Source: Flabesymbios commensalis
Lineage: Eukaryota > Annelida > Polychaeta > Terebellida > Flabelligeridae
Direction: 5' to 3'
NCBI GenBank assembly: GCA_964017125.1
Contig: OZ024915.1
Location: 16,794,480 to 16,858,479 of the forward strand
Length of the DNA stretch: 64,000 nucleotides
The notes under the pieces are model-generated. The model was not told where the DNA came from. It saw only the letters and a list, made by a program, of their open reading frames with translations, and searched no databases. Each line of letters begins with the position of its first letter. The stretch's first letter is position 1. The position numbers were made by a program, and so were the translations under genes. Below, in pieces: positions 24,762 through 36,511 of the stretch.

Positions 24762-25047
24762 CACCACCTTGAAGTTGTGGGTTGCGGTAGCGAGACAGCA
24801 TATAATGTGAACTATAGTAGGCCTATTCATCCATTGACATAATACGAATACCCTTAGACGCCGATTAGCAGGTGAAATCACAGTTATTTGGAACGAAATG
24901 TGTGTTTACACATCAAGATTAGGAAATGTTTGGTGTCATAATAAACACATAGGGGTAATTGTCACTCGCTTAAATTTGTGCGTCGCGATAGCGATACAAA
25001 ATTACAAGTGGGTAAAATTTAAATAAGTTAATTTAGCGGGATTTGTG
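24762..25047. mobile_element. Diverged Ta elements
   Basis: Two Ta-like hairpin remnants: CACCTTGAAGTTGTGGGTTGCGGTAGCGAG (24765) and CACTCGCTTAAATTTGTG...ACAAAATTACAAGTGGG (24964-25012) around GCGATAGC. Between them is the TTTGGAACGAAATGTGTGTT segment also seen near 27690, 44955 and 53870. Confidence 0.55.
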
Positions 25048-25285
25048 TTAACCCTTTGACTTCCAGGCCGGGGTGCATGCCAGGATCCAGATATACTGGT
25101 GTACGAGTTATATTTTTCGTCATTTGAAGCTGGAATTGCTAACGCAATTTCCAGCTTCAAATGACGAAAAATACATAAAAGTAGTAACAGTTATATATTT
25201 GACGAAAATTTGTGTCATTTTATGGTTACGTTCATTGACGATTGACGACGGAAATTTCCGTCATGTATGGTAGTGAAAAAGTTAA
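25048..25285. mobile_element. Td element, 238 bp
   Basis: TTAA-CCCTTTGACTTCCAGG at the left and AGTGAAAAAG-TTAA at the right. The internal hairpin (about 25113-25173) pairs TATTTTTCGTCATTTGAAGC with its complement around GAATTGC-TAAC-GCAATTTC. Confidence 0.7.
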
Positions 25286-25387
25286 CGGCTTATTTATAAC
25301 AACATACATTGAATAAATAATTGTGTAATTCATCAGAATAAGCGAGTCCTCCACGTTTATCTGTTACGGTATCTGTCACCACTATTA

Positions 25388-25619
25388 CACACTTAATACT
25401 TGCAGTACTGAAATATTTGGTAAACTATATATCCTACTATGGATACCAAAAGGTTGTTCACTTTAACATAACTGTCTAAGCCAGCTTTTTCCGATTCATT
25501 TGAACACCTATTGTGTGGGTTTTCGGCATTTATACATTTTTAAGCCCTTCAGCACGGGGGTCGACTTTTGACGTCAGATTCTGACGGCAAAAAGTCGATC
25601 TCAGTGCTGAAAGGGTTAA
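25388..25619 (+). mobile_element. Tb element, left end eroded
   Basis: The interior TTTGAACACCTATTGTGTGG and hairpin GTCGACTTTTGACGTCAGA / TCTGACGGCAAAAAGTCGAT match Tb. The right end is CTGAAAGGG-TTAA. Confidence 0.65.
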
Positions 25620-26353
25620 GTAAATATTGCAGTACAATGATTTGTACTTAGCGCAAAGTAGGATACAGAAACAACTGTCCCATGTTCCCAATAAGAATTA
25701 CATTAGAGCCCCAACAACAGACATCGGTAATCATCCTGAATAATAATGTCTCTTTAGTCTGGAGGAGATACATTTATAGAACTATTATTCTGTGGCAATC
25801 AGGGCAGATTCGTCGTTTGCTCGCTCAATGTTCCGCAGTAAATGTCATGGCGGCGCCCAGTGGACGTTTTCGCAGTAAATGTCATGGTGGCGCCCATTGG
25901 ACGACACTCCGGTGATCACCCTTGATGACCTTGACACGAGGCATGACAAAACAAGAAAAACAATGGCGCATGACGGACGTGCGGCCAGATGGATGAACGC
26001 ACTCCAGTTTACATTGGGTGACATCCAATACCAGGCATTCCGACTGGTATTAATGGTAGTCTGTGACCGCGGCATTAAGTCCAGATCCATGTCAAAACAT
26101 GGCGATCACTCAAGAGTGATATCACTGGCCTATTCAGTACTGATACTGTGGAATGGAATACTGTGTTTTCACAATGCTGTTTTTATTGACTACACACAGA
26201 CCTGTTAAACATCGCATGTAACCCTAAATGGTCAACTGCTATATGTAACAACCGTAACAAAGGTAACAAAATGCTATCTTCTGTTACCTATGTAACAAAA
26301 TTGATACATTTAGTTTTCACATAGCGGAATTGTTACATTTGCTACATTTGCAA
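25620..26353. other. Intergenic with a 33-bp duplication
   Basis: CGCAGTAAATGTCATGG... is repeated at 25834-25866 and 25871-25903 with two mismatches. A plus-strand open frame (25879-26208) overlaps it but has no recognisable domain. TGTAACAAA motifs recur at 26244-26340. Confidence 0.5.
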
Positions 26354-26417
26354 TGAATGAATGAATGAATGAATGAATGAATGAATGAATGAGTGAATGA
26401 ATGAATGAATGAATGAG

Positions 26418-26449
<32 letters not shown>

Positions 26450-26630
26450 TGAGTGAGTGAGTGAGTGAGTGAGTGAGTGAGTGAGTGAGTGAATGAATGA
26501 ATGAATGAATGAATGAATGAATGAATGAATGAATGAATGAATGAATGAATGAATGAATGAATGAATGAATAAATGAATAAATGAATAAATGAATGAAGGA
26601 ATGAAGTAATGAATGCATGAATGAAATAAT
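26354..26630. repeat. GAAT/GAGT/GCGT tetranucleotide array
   Basis: Plus-strand order: GAAT run, scattered GAGT, a homogeneous GCGT run (about 26418-26449), a GAGT run (about 26450-26490), then GAAT again. The minus-strand frame it opens (FIHS repeats) is not a gene. Confidence 0.95.
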
Positions 26631-26835
26631 TACTGTAGGAATGAAGAAACGAAAGATGGAAGAAAGAAAGGAAAGAAAAAGAAAAGAGAGAAGGAAGGTG
26701 AGAAGAAAGAAAAAGAGTGAGGGGGGGGGGGGGAGAGGGAAGGATAAAACAACGAAGGAAAGTTTAAAGAAAGAAAAGAAAACAGGAGGAGAGATAGAAA
26801 GTGAAAATGGTAAACGGAAGGAATGTGGTCACCTC

Positions 26836-26930
26836 TCGTTACGAGTGGGTGGAGAAGAAACATTTCGTTTCTTTGTAACCTAATGCCGAGATTAGAGAAC
26901 AAACTCCGAGCTCTGGCTAACCACAACACA
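26836..26930 (-). mobile_element. SINE-1 remnant beside the array
   Basis: GAAGAAACATTTCGTTTCTT and TGCCGAGATTAG match the linker and part of the first tRNA-like head of SINE-1 on the minus strand. A purine-rich stretch (26640-26830, with a G run at 26721) separates it from the GAAT array. Confidence 0.6.
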
Positions 26931-27091
26931 AGGGAAGAAGTACATTTGTATACATAAACATAATGGTAGAGCAGGTGAGAGAAGATTGGCGCCGCAGCAC
27001 TGTATTCGTCAGTGATTGGCCATGCCTTGATGTGATCCTCACAAACAGCTGTTCCTTGTCTAAACTATGGAACTAACAGCATATAGTCTAC

Positions 27092-27195
27092 CTGGCAAAC
27101 ACAAGATAATAAACCAATGCTGTTGTAATGTTGGTCCACCGTCTGCGACGCTGGCCCAACATTACAGCAGCATTGGATTAACGTCTCGTGTTACA
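27092..27195. repeat. P1 palindrome
   Basis: CTGGCAAACACAAGA...AACGTCTCGTGTTAC at the ends; inner arms CCAATGCTGTTGTAATGTTGG and its complement; centre GTCTGCGAC (GCA loop on the complement). Confidence 0.8.
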
Positions 27196-27574
27196 CATAG
27201 TCTAACACCTGACCTCATATCACATAAATAACGGGCGATGTTAATTACGTGAATAAGTGACATGTCCTGAACAAATACCTGAAGGCCTACTAATTATGTA
27301 CCTATAGCACAAAGGCGTTACCTGCTCATTATTTATCTTCCCAATGCTGTTTATTAACCTTTTCAAAACTGTGGCTCGCAAACTAAAAGTCGATAAATAC
27401 TCATATTTGTTCAATTTGATACCAGAAAAAACTTTGTCATTTTTGCTAAATGAGCAAATATACTTACTCGATTTTTTCCTCCAGGTCAATACTAGGCATA
27501 ATTTGGGATCTAACTTTGCAGAGAGCGAAAAATAAACAAAATGTACAAGTATATATCATCTTGATTTTTTTTTA

Positions 27575-27790
27575 AATGATAAAATTCGGGGTATGCCTAC
27601 ACACATTTTTTTGAGCGACATACACCTTCAGGTGGGTGAAAATTATTCATATTTGTGTAATTTGAGAATAAACGTTTGCAAATCTTGATCTATAAACACA
27701 CATTTCGCTCCCAATAACTGTTATTTAAACGGCTAATGAAGCGAAATAAAACTACCATAGTCGCGCTTAGGGATTTAAGTGTTGATGAAG
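27575..27790. mobile_element. Diverged Ta element without a paired hairpin
   Basis: ACCTTCAGGTGGGTGAAAATTATTC near 27627 matches the right hairpin arm of Ta, and AACACACATTTCGCTCCCAA matches the same segment at 24890. The right end is CGCGCTTAGGGATTTAA. Confidence 0.5.
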
Positions 27791-29231
27791 AGTATTTGCA
27801 GATATCACGGCTTACACAATTCCGTTACAATAGCTTTTACAAAAAGGTTCTTGGAGGTTATTTTCCATATATTTCCATATTTTTACACATCATGGTATGT
27901 GTGTGGAACGATGTCTCTGTATTACTATGTATATAGAAAAGAACCGCCAATAAACTTCTCTTCTAAGAGTGTAGCCTACATTTAAAAGTCAATAAGCGAT
28001 ATCAGAAAATAAAATTACCAATACACCATCAGCATCATTATGTAAAGTGAATGTGCTCATAGTTGTGAAATTAAAAATAAATCTAATGTGGTTCCCAAAT
28101 AAAATCCCAAATATTTTTGTTATCTGCGGCGGCGAAAGGGGAGGTGACTGATAGGGCGGCGGCGGCGGCTAATGAGCAAGCATCCTGCAGGATGTGTATC
28201 CTATGTCATCACACAGAATAGAATAGATATCTGCTCAAAGACATGCAAAATTTATCGTTTCGATATTTCCGATCTGTAGTGCTGATGGCGCACGTCGATT
28301 GCGTGGATATATGTGTGTAGTAAACTATCCCCCGATATCAGATTGTGTGATAAATCGTCCCCTTCCATATGAAAGCTACACTGAGATATCAGTGAGTGTC
28401 ACAGTCACCCACTGAGCTTTTGTGTGGCATTCACACATATCCAGCACCAGGTGTCTCTGTCGTCTGTTACGTCACCTTTTGCCAACGGGCAGCCAGCAAT
28501 TCATAAATCAGGCACCAGCGGTGAGGTAGATCAGTGATTGGTCAGTTGTGTTTAGATGCACACCTGCCCATCCGCTGCCAACACATGATAATTTGTGCAC
28601 GCAGTTCCACTTTCGATTTTATATTTATTGATAATTAATTTAATGGAGTTTTTAAAAGTATGAGCTAAGCACAATTTTTACTATACACGGTATATATCAG
28701 TGTATATTCAGCATAGATATTTTTATCTCATTTTCAGAAGCGTCAATGGTAATAACATGAATCGGGTTATTTTGCACTCTGTGAGGCCATCATTCTGAAA
28801 CAAGCGGGGGTTTTCCCACACACCTAGATGCAGCAGTACAGAGAGTGGCTGTGAAATCTCTGTCCCCTGGTGATGAATATTAGTTGATCGGGGGAAGAGG
28901 ACCAGTGTCTGAGGTAGAGAGAGACACTGGTGCCCCCAGTGAATATAAAAGGGTGTATCTGCCACTTTGTGATGGGGAAGATATTTCATATAAAAGGGGA
29001 CAAATTATATTCATATACGTTTGTGCAGTGATACCCTGACCTTCAGAGTAATCCCCTCTTTGCATTCATGACTCCAACGAGCAGATGAATGAATTGCGTC
29101 GTTGTCATTTGTAACCATTAATCGAGGGGAACATTTCTCCGACGGTTGACCCTGAGCTTATACATGTGACTGCTATTTTAACCAATCACACGTCTAATAT
29201 CTAGGTCAAGCTAGTATGGTGTCTGAAACCA
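27791..29231. other. Intergenic, no gene recognised
   Basis: GCGGCGGCGGCGGC-type short repeat near 28150. A TATAAAAG at 28947 lies beside a CCAGTGTCT/AGACACTGG inverted repeat (28901-28931). No reading frame with a recognisable domain. Confidence 0.45.
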
Positions 29232-29460
29232 TTAACCCTTACAGTGTTGAAATAATTTGAAAAATTTTGTACAAACCATGGAAATCTAAGTGTTTTTTCT
29301 TCAATTCTCTGCCTCATTTGAATACGTATATTTTATGGGTCTACGGCCATTATAAATATTTTAGTTTTACAGTGCGGGTATCGATTTTAGACGTCAGAAT
29401 CTGACGTCTACAGACGTCAGATTCTGACGTCTAAATCGGCCCCCGCACTGAAAGGGTTAA
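29232..29460 (+). mobile_element. Tb element, 229 bp, both TTAA ends present
   Basis: TTAA-CCCTTACAGTG to CACTGAAAGGG-TTAA. The hairpin is doubled: ATTTTAGACGTCAGAATCTG and its complement flank GACGTCTACAGACGTC. Its right TTAA is also the left TTAA of the next element. Confidence 0.8.
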
Positions 29461-29711
29461 GCTCTCACGATGCATCACAGCATCATTTTGCAAATCAAAG
29501 CATCATTGACTGAAGACTGGAGAATGACTTAATTTCCTAGACATAGTTTCAGAATTACAATTTTCTTAGTACTGTTTAACAATAATTTTTTTTTATTTGC
29601 CACCTGCGTCAAGTAATCTTCCATCCACTGCAAATCAAGAATTATGACAGCAATTCGCTGCGTGTAGTGAATGTAAATTACAATGGTAAATTCAAGCTTA
29701 AAATTTTAAAT
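29457..29711. mobile_element. Tc element, eroded
   Basis: TTAA-GCTCTCACGATGCATCA at the left matches the inner Tc end but lacks the CCCTTT step. The hairpin CCATCCACTGCAAATCAAG...GTGTAGTGAATG is decayed around ATGACAGCAATTC. Confidence 0.6.
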
Positions 29712-30279
29712 TAAATTCAGGCCGATACCCCCAACTTATACGAGCCACAGCCGAACCAAAAAAATATTCGCTCAGCCAATTATCTGCCTAGATTTCATAT
29801 TCGCTCAGACAATTATCTGCCTAGATTTCGACATTTTTTATGTTAATATCTTCTTTGCATTTGGAAATTATCCAAATCCCAATGAATTATTATGTTTACA
29901 CCAACATGTAGTATATACCGGTACTTCCAATAACTTGACAAAAAAAATCATTTGCCAAAATATTCTTTTTTTATAATATGCTAGATAATATTTATTTACC
30001 ACTCACCTATCTTTACGATTACGACTGAAGTAGCTCATAAAAGATATACAGATGCAAGGGCCATGTGTATAAAATGACAAATGAGATGTTCAACAGTGAC
30101 CTGTCCCTGTAAATGCTAGCGTATTTAAGTGCAAAACCTATAAATTTAAGTCCCTTTTAAAAATTGTGTTGCGGTACGTGCTAGGTGTGGATAAATTCCA
30201 CATTTCCTACGATGACAATGGAAAAGGTTGCATGTGTTTATAATGTGATACTTTACAACATTACATTTACAACTTTACA
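29712..30279. other. Intergenic with a 34-bp tandem duplication
   Basis: ATATTCGCTCAGMCAATTAT plus CTGCCTAGATTTC is present twice (about 29764-29797 and 29798-29831). No gene seen. Confidence 0.55.
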
Positions 30280-30511
30280 ACGAAATTAATCAATCTGAAT
30301 TTTCACCCACTTGAAGTTGTGTCTCGCTGACGCGATCCACACCTTCAAGTGAGTGAAAATTATTCAGATTTGACAAAATGGAGGTCAACTATTTTCAAAT
30401 ATTGCTGATTGATGTCACATTTTATCTTTATCATGTTTGAAAGGTGCTACCTAATGTGCTAATAACAAATGAAAACCCGAATACAGGCGGCACCGGAGGT
30501 TAAAAGGTTAA
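30280..30511. mobile_element. Ta element with hairpin
   Basis: Hairpin at 30302-30357: CACCCACTTGAAGTTGTG / CACACCTTCAAGTGAGTG around CTGACGC (complement GC-GTCA-GC). The right part has ATTTGACAAAATGGAGGTCA and ends CACCGGAGGTTAAAAGG-TTAA. Confidence 0.75.
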
Positions 30512-30562
30512 GGAGTAGCCAGTTAAACAATGTGATAAATGTTCTCCACAACGCAGATAGGG

Positions 30563-30776
30563 TTAACCCAATAAGCAACTTCAATAACTCAAATGTTCAT
30601 ACACTTGCATTTGTGTTTCGCTACAGCGACCCGTAACTTCAAGTTATTCAAATACTTCATTTTGTTCATTTCAACAAGAAACATTTGGAATTGTTCCATT
30701 TTTATACGGTGATACACGTACATAATTATTCACGATAATAGTCGTGGTTGGGACTGAAAGGGTTAATGGCGGAAGC
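30563..30776. mobile_element. Ta-like element, 214 bp
   Basis: TTAA-CCC at the left and GGGACTGAAAGGG-TTAA at the right. The hairpin ACTTGCATTTGTG...CGTAACTTCAAGT is imperfect, with CGCTACAGCG at its centre. Confidence 0.65.
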
Positions 30777-30915
30777 TACATGGCCGGTCATGTGACCTGA
30801 TGTGGCTGTGGCGGCGCCAGGCGGCAAAAGTGTGAACTAAACGGCTCGTTCATCTTTGGAGAAAATCAGCTGCGGGTCGACCATTAGTCACCGACTGTCA
30901 GAGGTAGTACTAGAG

Positions 30916-31113
<198 letters not shown>

Positions 31114-32259
31114 GATGGCCAAATGACAAATGCCTATTTTTTTTAGAAACGTCACATAGACCGGCTTAACATTGCTACCACGTTGGAAATATATAAGTCG
31201 ATAAAAGACAGTTAGAAGCAAATTATTCTTGACAAGACAATTTGTTCGCGGAGGAAACAGGTCTATCTATATATTGTTGATGAAATCCTGCACGTTTGTG
31301 AAGGGCAGTATAGAGGTTGTTTAGAAGTCACCACCCATAGCATCAGTATACTTTACATCCAGAACATTAACTCATCTGTGTGGCCACTTCACTCTGGGCC
31401 AGAAAGGAGGCTGCATTCGCCATGTTGAATTTCGCATTCGAAATCATCAATATTTCGAATTATTAAAATCATGGTCAGCCGAAGTTATTTATTTGTCTTT
31501 CTCTGTCGAGAATTGCAAGCCTTTGTGGTGATGTGCAATTCAAAATGTTGACTTAAAATAATAAAAAAATTACATTTTATGAGATTAGTGTTTTGTTCAC
31601 ATATTAATGAATTAAATAAGTTATATTTATACATAGATTAATTTTATATGTCTTCACTAATCTTTATGTAAATTAGGCGACAAACAAAATATAAGTTTAA
31701 TCATTCTCATTGATTTACAATTTTCTGGAAAGCAACACTATGCTTAATTGATTTCATTGCGAAAACACCGTTTTTGAATTAACTTAGCCAAGACTAAATC
31801 CTTAGGATCATTTGTTAAACTTTTTCTTTCCTCACTTTGCATGGCGTGCAGAAGAAAAAGGACAGGCTCAATTTCACGCGTGTCAATTTCTACCCACATC
31901 CGGGTCTTCTCTGCATCTGCGTGCGCAGGTCAGTGTCAAACAGGAAGCATCACGTGATGGTCTCGCGAGAACACACCGGGATTTGAGAAGGTCATTGGTA
32001 AGGTCACGAGGCTGGTCGGATGTCGGCCCCTGTCGACGGGGCCTCGCCCTAGGCCCCTGCTGATAATCACCCCTCTGTTGGGTTTATTTACTCGGGGTTC
32101 GTGCCGGGCTGTCTCATTTGGGCCGCAGAGGTTGCCAATCAGGACAAGTGCCGCGTCCGGCTCATGTCGTGTAAATCTATACATAGCTTCTCGGGACAAC
32201 TCCCTGTCAAACACTTTCACCACTGCTTCCTAATTAACGTATTTTTGCTCATTCTTTAA
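31114..32259. other. Intergenic; GC-richer part at 31850-32220
   Basis: The GC-rich part has open frames on both strands (plus 31812-32063, minus 31936-32223) with no recognisable domain. GCGCAG/GTCAGT near 31928 resembles a donor. The rest is AT-rich. Confidence 0.35.
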
Positions 32260-32480
32260 CAGCCAAGTAGTTTGTTTGAAATTTTCACTTGTTTGAAGTT
32301 GTGGATCGCGTCAGCGATCGAGACACAACTTCAAGCAAATGCAAATTATCCAGGTTTATCAAATTTGAGACTAGTTATTTCTCAAATTTTGCTGAGCGGA
32401 GACATATTTTATATCAAAAAGATGCTATTTAATGTGTTGATAAAACGTTCAACAATTTTTGTTGAATTTTTTGAGGTGCG
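32260..32480. mobile_element. Ta element, borders unclear
   Basis: Hairpin 32285-32339: CACTTGTTTGAAGTTGTG and CACAACTTCAAGCAAATG around GATCGCGTCAGCGATC, giving the loop GC-GTCA-GC. The downstream ACATATTTTATATC...AATGTGTTGATAAAA matches the Ta right half. Confidence 0.65.
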
Positions 32481-32616
32481 AGGGATATATCCCTCAATAA
32501 TTCACGTGGAGTCTTAGTGATCGAGAAGTAGCGTGCTCCGCCTCGGACCACCAGGTCCATCTCTGATCTATCTCACCAGTATATATGTGCACAGAGGTGG
32601 TATGAAACACTATAAT

Positions 32617-32985
32617 TTCACCGATTAATTCATTTATTTATTAATTCATTGATTCATCATTTAATTAATTTATTATTTATTCATTCATTTATTCATTCAT
32701 TCGTTCTTTCGTTCGACCGTTTCTTCAATTATTCCTTTGTTTATCACTTTAGTTATTCATCCATCCATTCATCCAGTCATTTTTTATTCATTTGGTCATT
32801 TTGTTAATTAATTATTTCAGTTGTTATTATTTAATTATTTTATTTTGTATTGATTGATTCATTTATCCATTCATTAATTCGTGCATTCATGTTTTCAGTA
32901 ATTAGGTCATTTATCCTTTCCTTCGTTTAATCATTCATTCATTCATTCATTCATTCTTTCATTCATTCATCCATTCACATTTCGT
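32617..32985. repeat. Decayed ATTC/ATTT tetranucleotide array
   Basis: A long run of ATTCATTCATTTATT-like units with many substitutions and single-base shifts. It ends in a cleaner ATTC run at about 32932-32970. It looks like an old version of the arrays at 43683 and 62142. Confidence 0.8.
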
Positions 32986-33985
32986 CCTCTGAGAATAAAA
33001 TGTACCACTTGGATAACAATATGCGGACAAAGAATTAAATTAAACTTATATTGGATTTGTTAATTACCATAGCGGGAACTGTTTAAGTATTATATTTTTT
33101 ACTCTGCATTACAAATTACAAATATATTTAACGGCTTTTATCCATAATATAAAAATCTAAAACGGCAGATGTGCTCATGTACAATGCTGAATCAGTGCCT
33201 TTGCAATCGCAAAGACGCAGACAATAATTAGGGCCTAGATCTCAATGAGGCAATGTAGTATTGTCTCAGGGCCTGTTTACATGATTAGTTGACACTTCTA
33301 AATATTTCCTCAATTTTTTTATACATTACTAGACATTATTTTGATCTGTTGTGTAAATTATTTTTTATGGTCCACTGTCTGCTTTGCTATAATTTTAATA
33401 TTGTAGACAACTATAATTATATAATTTATATTATAATTCAAGTAAATCCAGTAAATTCAAGACAGTTTATCGGTACTTGGTAATTAAATCAGAAGTGAAA
33501 AAAGTACCGTATCATAATAGTATGCAGTGGATATAGTGGTTCCTTCTGAGCAATATATAAAAAAAATGGAATAAAATGCATACACATCTTGTCAGCGAGT
33601 GTACAGGTTGCTTGCTGCTCAAAAGACGTTGCCCCAATATACGTTTAAACTAGTGGTTCACTGTGAACCATTAACGGGATAAGTGTATACCCAGAAACCA
33701 TAGCGCTTATTATAAAGATGGTGAGGATAAACGCCACCTGGTGAATATATATAAACTAAATGTGGTGTGGTGTAGACAAGGCCGTTAAAGGTAAAATGTT
33801 AGGCTAAATGTAAATGGCATATATTCTGATATCGATTTCAAGGACCACATCAGCCGATTATTTATATTCACCCTCTGTTGACACATGCTATTTATTCACG
33901 TGCCATTTCAACTCTCTGGGGAGCGTACAGACTGGGCCGCTATATGTGACATCGACCAACATGAGGCTAACATCACGTGTTGTCA
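32986..33985. other. Intergenic, nothing recognised
   Basis: AT-rich, no repeat family or coding frame with a known domain. Confidence 0.5.
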
Positions 33986-34185
33986 GGAGCGCGGAGCTCG
34001 TGGCCCTGCGTGAAATAAACGTCGATACACTGGTTTCCACCTTAACTCTACGAGGCCGCTATTAGCGTGATCTTCTAGTCACATTGCGAAAGAAGAAACA
34101 AGCCTATTTCTCTGAAAACCGCACTCAGGATCAGTGGTTTTCAAACCCGGGGCGCATAAATGACTAGCCGTCGAGGCAGCCACGC
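33986..34185 (-). mobile_element. SINE-2 copy
   Basis: The minus-strand element carries a tRNA-like head; here the B box is degraded (TTTTCAAACCCGG on the plus strand). The body contains GATACACTGGT..CAACCT-like sequence and TAGTCACATTG. Its 5' end abuts the next copy. Confidence 0.65.
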
Positions 34186-34197
34186 TCTCTACAAATG

Positions 34198-34428
34198 TAT
34201 GAGGGGCGCGCAGCCCTTGGCTCTGCGCAAAATTAACGTCGATACACTGGTCTCAACCTCAACTCGACGAAGCCGTCATTAGCGTGATAGCCTAGTCACA
34301 TTGAGAAGGGGGAAACAATGCTGCTTCTCTGAAAACCCCAAACGGAAACAGCGGGGTTCGAAACCGGGGGCATGCATGACTGGCGACGCATTCAGGCGCT
34401 CTAACCATTGCGCCACGTTCCCTTCTCT
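34198..34428 (-). mobile_element. SINE-2 copy with 12-bp target duplication
   Basis: TCTCTACAAATG flanks it on both sides (34186-34197 and 34429-34440). On the minus strand the head reads GTGGCGCAATGGTTAGAGCG (A box) and GGTTTCGAACCCCGCTG (B box), like a tRNA gene without a proper acceptor stem. The body runs to the GCGCGC end at 34203. Confidence 0.8.
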
Positions 34429-34588
34429 TCTCTACAAATGCACTGCTTCCCCTTCATTTATACCATCCCGTGTTTGCTGAGCAAGTAAGTTTTATATTCA
34501 GGGGATTTTCCCTCAGCGTCATTGATACCCCGCACTAAAGAATCTATATACTGTAACGTTAGATCTGATAATATTCGCGAAGTTTCAA

Positions 34589-34938
34589 TTTTGGGGCCAA
34601 CATTGGTCCAACATAGGCTCAATGTCTCGTGTTTGCTGTGTAGGGATCCTTGCCCACACCAGGGATACTTGCCCACACTAAACCAGGAGCTGTGTGGTGA
34701 ATGGTGACACTATTTCACGGAGGGGAGCGAGAGCTTAGCCAGCCACCCCAGGGGGAGACAACTAAATAGAGGTGATACTATTTCCCGGATCGCTCGTCAA
34801 CAACACGGTGGGCTTTCTCCTCCCTTACTGCATGGATTACCAGCGGAGAAGTAAACCCATGACGTTCACCCAGTGCTGCGTCAAGGTTGGCCCATCGTCT
34901 ACGACGCTGGCCCAACATCGACCCAGCACTGGGCGAAT
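34589..34938. repeat. P1 half-copy and P1 palindrome
   Basis: The half-copy at 34589-34639 ends AATGTCTCGTGTTTGCTG. The full copy at 34860-34938 (CACCCAGTGCTGCGTCAAGG / CGACCCAGCACTGGGCGA) has the centre GTCTACGAC (complement loop GTA). The sequence between holds no gene. Confidence 0.7.
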
Positions 34939-35361
34939 ATTTAGTATCTATACTGGGAATGTACTCCCAACTCTTGCTCTGTTAATCCTAATCACTATGT
35001 TAATTGAGAAGTTTTCTGAGACAAATAATGACATTTCATTGTTTTACTAGATGCTATCTGGATGGATTCTCTTTTCACAATACAGTAAATTGTCAAGCCA
35101 TTTTAGGCTATTTTGCTCTTATAATGTAGCCATAACAAAATTATTTCTCTATTTAACTGGGAAATACAGAAGGAACCTTTGCAAAAAGATATGTTGTATG
35201 AAAATGTGGATAACTATAACTAAACTGTTCTAACGCTTTTAGCTTCTTTTGTCTCATATCGAATTTGAAAGTAGAACTCATGCAGTCATTAAATTTTTAC
35301 TTATTAATTATTTATTTAATTAAATCAACTATTTATTTATTATTTAATTACTGTAATTTTA

Positions 35362-35447
35362 TATAACCAGCCGACCGGGATTCGAACCCGTTACGTTTCT
35401 TGGAGTATCTGCTGTTGTCGTCAGTCAGTCAGTCAGTCAGTCAGTCT
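35362..35447 (-). other. tRNA-like B-box motif and CAGT microsatellite
   Basis: The minus strand reads ACGGGTTCGAATCCCGGTCG, a good B box, but no A box at proper spacing and no cloverleaf. Next to it is (CAGT)n at 35426-35447. Probably a SINE fragment. Confidence 0.4.
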
Positions 35448-35497
35448 ATTACTATAAGTGTGCCTGAGGGAGTAGTCCTGCAATGTGTATACGAACG

Positions 35498-35583
35498 GCT
35501 GAACCAATGCTTGTTTAATGTTGGCCCACCGTCTGCGACACTGGCCCAGCATTGAACAAGCATTGGTTCAGTATCCCGTGTTT
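35498..35583. repeat. P1 palindrome
   Basis: CTGAACCAATGCTTGTTTAA and its near-perfect complement flank CCACCGTCTGCGACACTGG; loop GCA on the complement. It ends in CCCGTGTTTTCG. Confidence 0.8.
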
Positions 35584-35879
35584 TCGAGGGGGGAGGGTCC
35601 TGCGGCACGTGGGGAAGTTATCCAGATCCCTGTGTGGGAGGGACAGGTCCGGACCACCTCTGGCATTAGAAACACGGATCTCTGGAGATCTCCACCGTCT
35701 CCTGTGGGCTGGACTCACTGAACGATCCGCGCTGGGGAGCGAAAACAACAACACAGAGCTGTGGCCGAATAGAACAGAGAGAGAGAGAGGAAATAGTGGG
35801 ATTTATGAAGGGAAATGACGGTCATTTTATGGTCAACTGGAATATTTGCCAGTATTTGTAAATAAGTGCAGGTTTTCAG

Positions 35880-36237
35880 CCCCGCGGACTGATATGTAAT
35901 ACCGCGACGTCAACAGCTGGGACACACAGCTTCGCGGTAGCGAGGGATCGGCACGTAGACGAGAAAGCGGACTGGGATAGCGGTGTGCGGACGAGAGCTC
36001 GCGGAATGTGTCTGGTTGTCGTCTGCTAGGGGTGACAGGCGCGGGAAAACAGATCGAATCCTTGACGGACACCCGTGACGCTGTGCGGACCCCTCCCATG
36101 GACACCCCCGTCCCGTGTGTGATCACAGTGGACTCAAGCTGCGCACGGATACACAACTCTTCCCGGATCGCGCGCGCGCTGGACGGATCGCGGCAGCTGC
36201 GAACGCCTCAGTAACAGGATAGCCACTGTTGCATCAG
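35880..36237 (+). promoter_or_regulatory. CpG-rich block, possible promoter or 5' exon
   Basis: High G+C and CpG (CGGATCGCGCGCGCGCTGG at 36164) in an AT-rich neighbourhood. It ends with GCATCAG/GTAGGA, a plausible splice donor at 36237. The aquaporin exon 13.6 kb downstream needs an upstream exon, since it starts at an acceptor just before its Met. The link is inference only; an unrelated gene or a dead repeat is equally possible. Confidence 0.25.
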
Positions 36238-36257
36238 GTAGGATCCCGAGTTACAAT

Positions 36258-36320
36258 CAATTCAACGCTGGGTCAATGCTGGACGATGTTGTCCCAGCGT
36301 CGACCCAGCTTTGAACCAAC
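36258..36320. repeat. P1 palindrome, degenerate centre
   Basis: ATTCAACGCTGGGTCAATGC / ...GACCCAGCTTTGAACCAAC, with CAGCGTCGACCC beside the centre. No GNA loop. Confidence 0.55.
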
Positions 36321-36388
36321 ATTTTATTTCCCCATCTACTAAATACATTACACACTGATGAATCATTCGCTCGAGCGATTCCAATAAT

Positions 36389-36511
36389 GCGACTGTAACT
36401 AGCCCACGCTTCATTTACTAGGGCAGAGATTATAGCCATGTATATACTTTGCGACTGTATTATCTAGGCCACGCTTCATTCACTAGGGTGGAGTTTAGCC
36501 ATGTATACTTT
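36389..36511 (+). repeat. Tandem duplication of ~62 bp
   Basis: GCGACTGTA...CACGCTTCATTYACTAGGG and AGCCATGTATA...CTTT occur twice (36389-36450 and 36451-36511) with about 10 differences. The following 36512-36950 is AT-rich with no gene. Confidence 0.7.

Noticed and set aside
31812-32223. Coding exon in the GC-rich block
   Set aside because: Open on both strands with no recognised family; left as undetermined.
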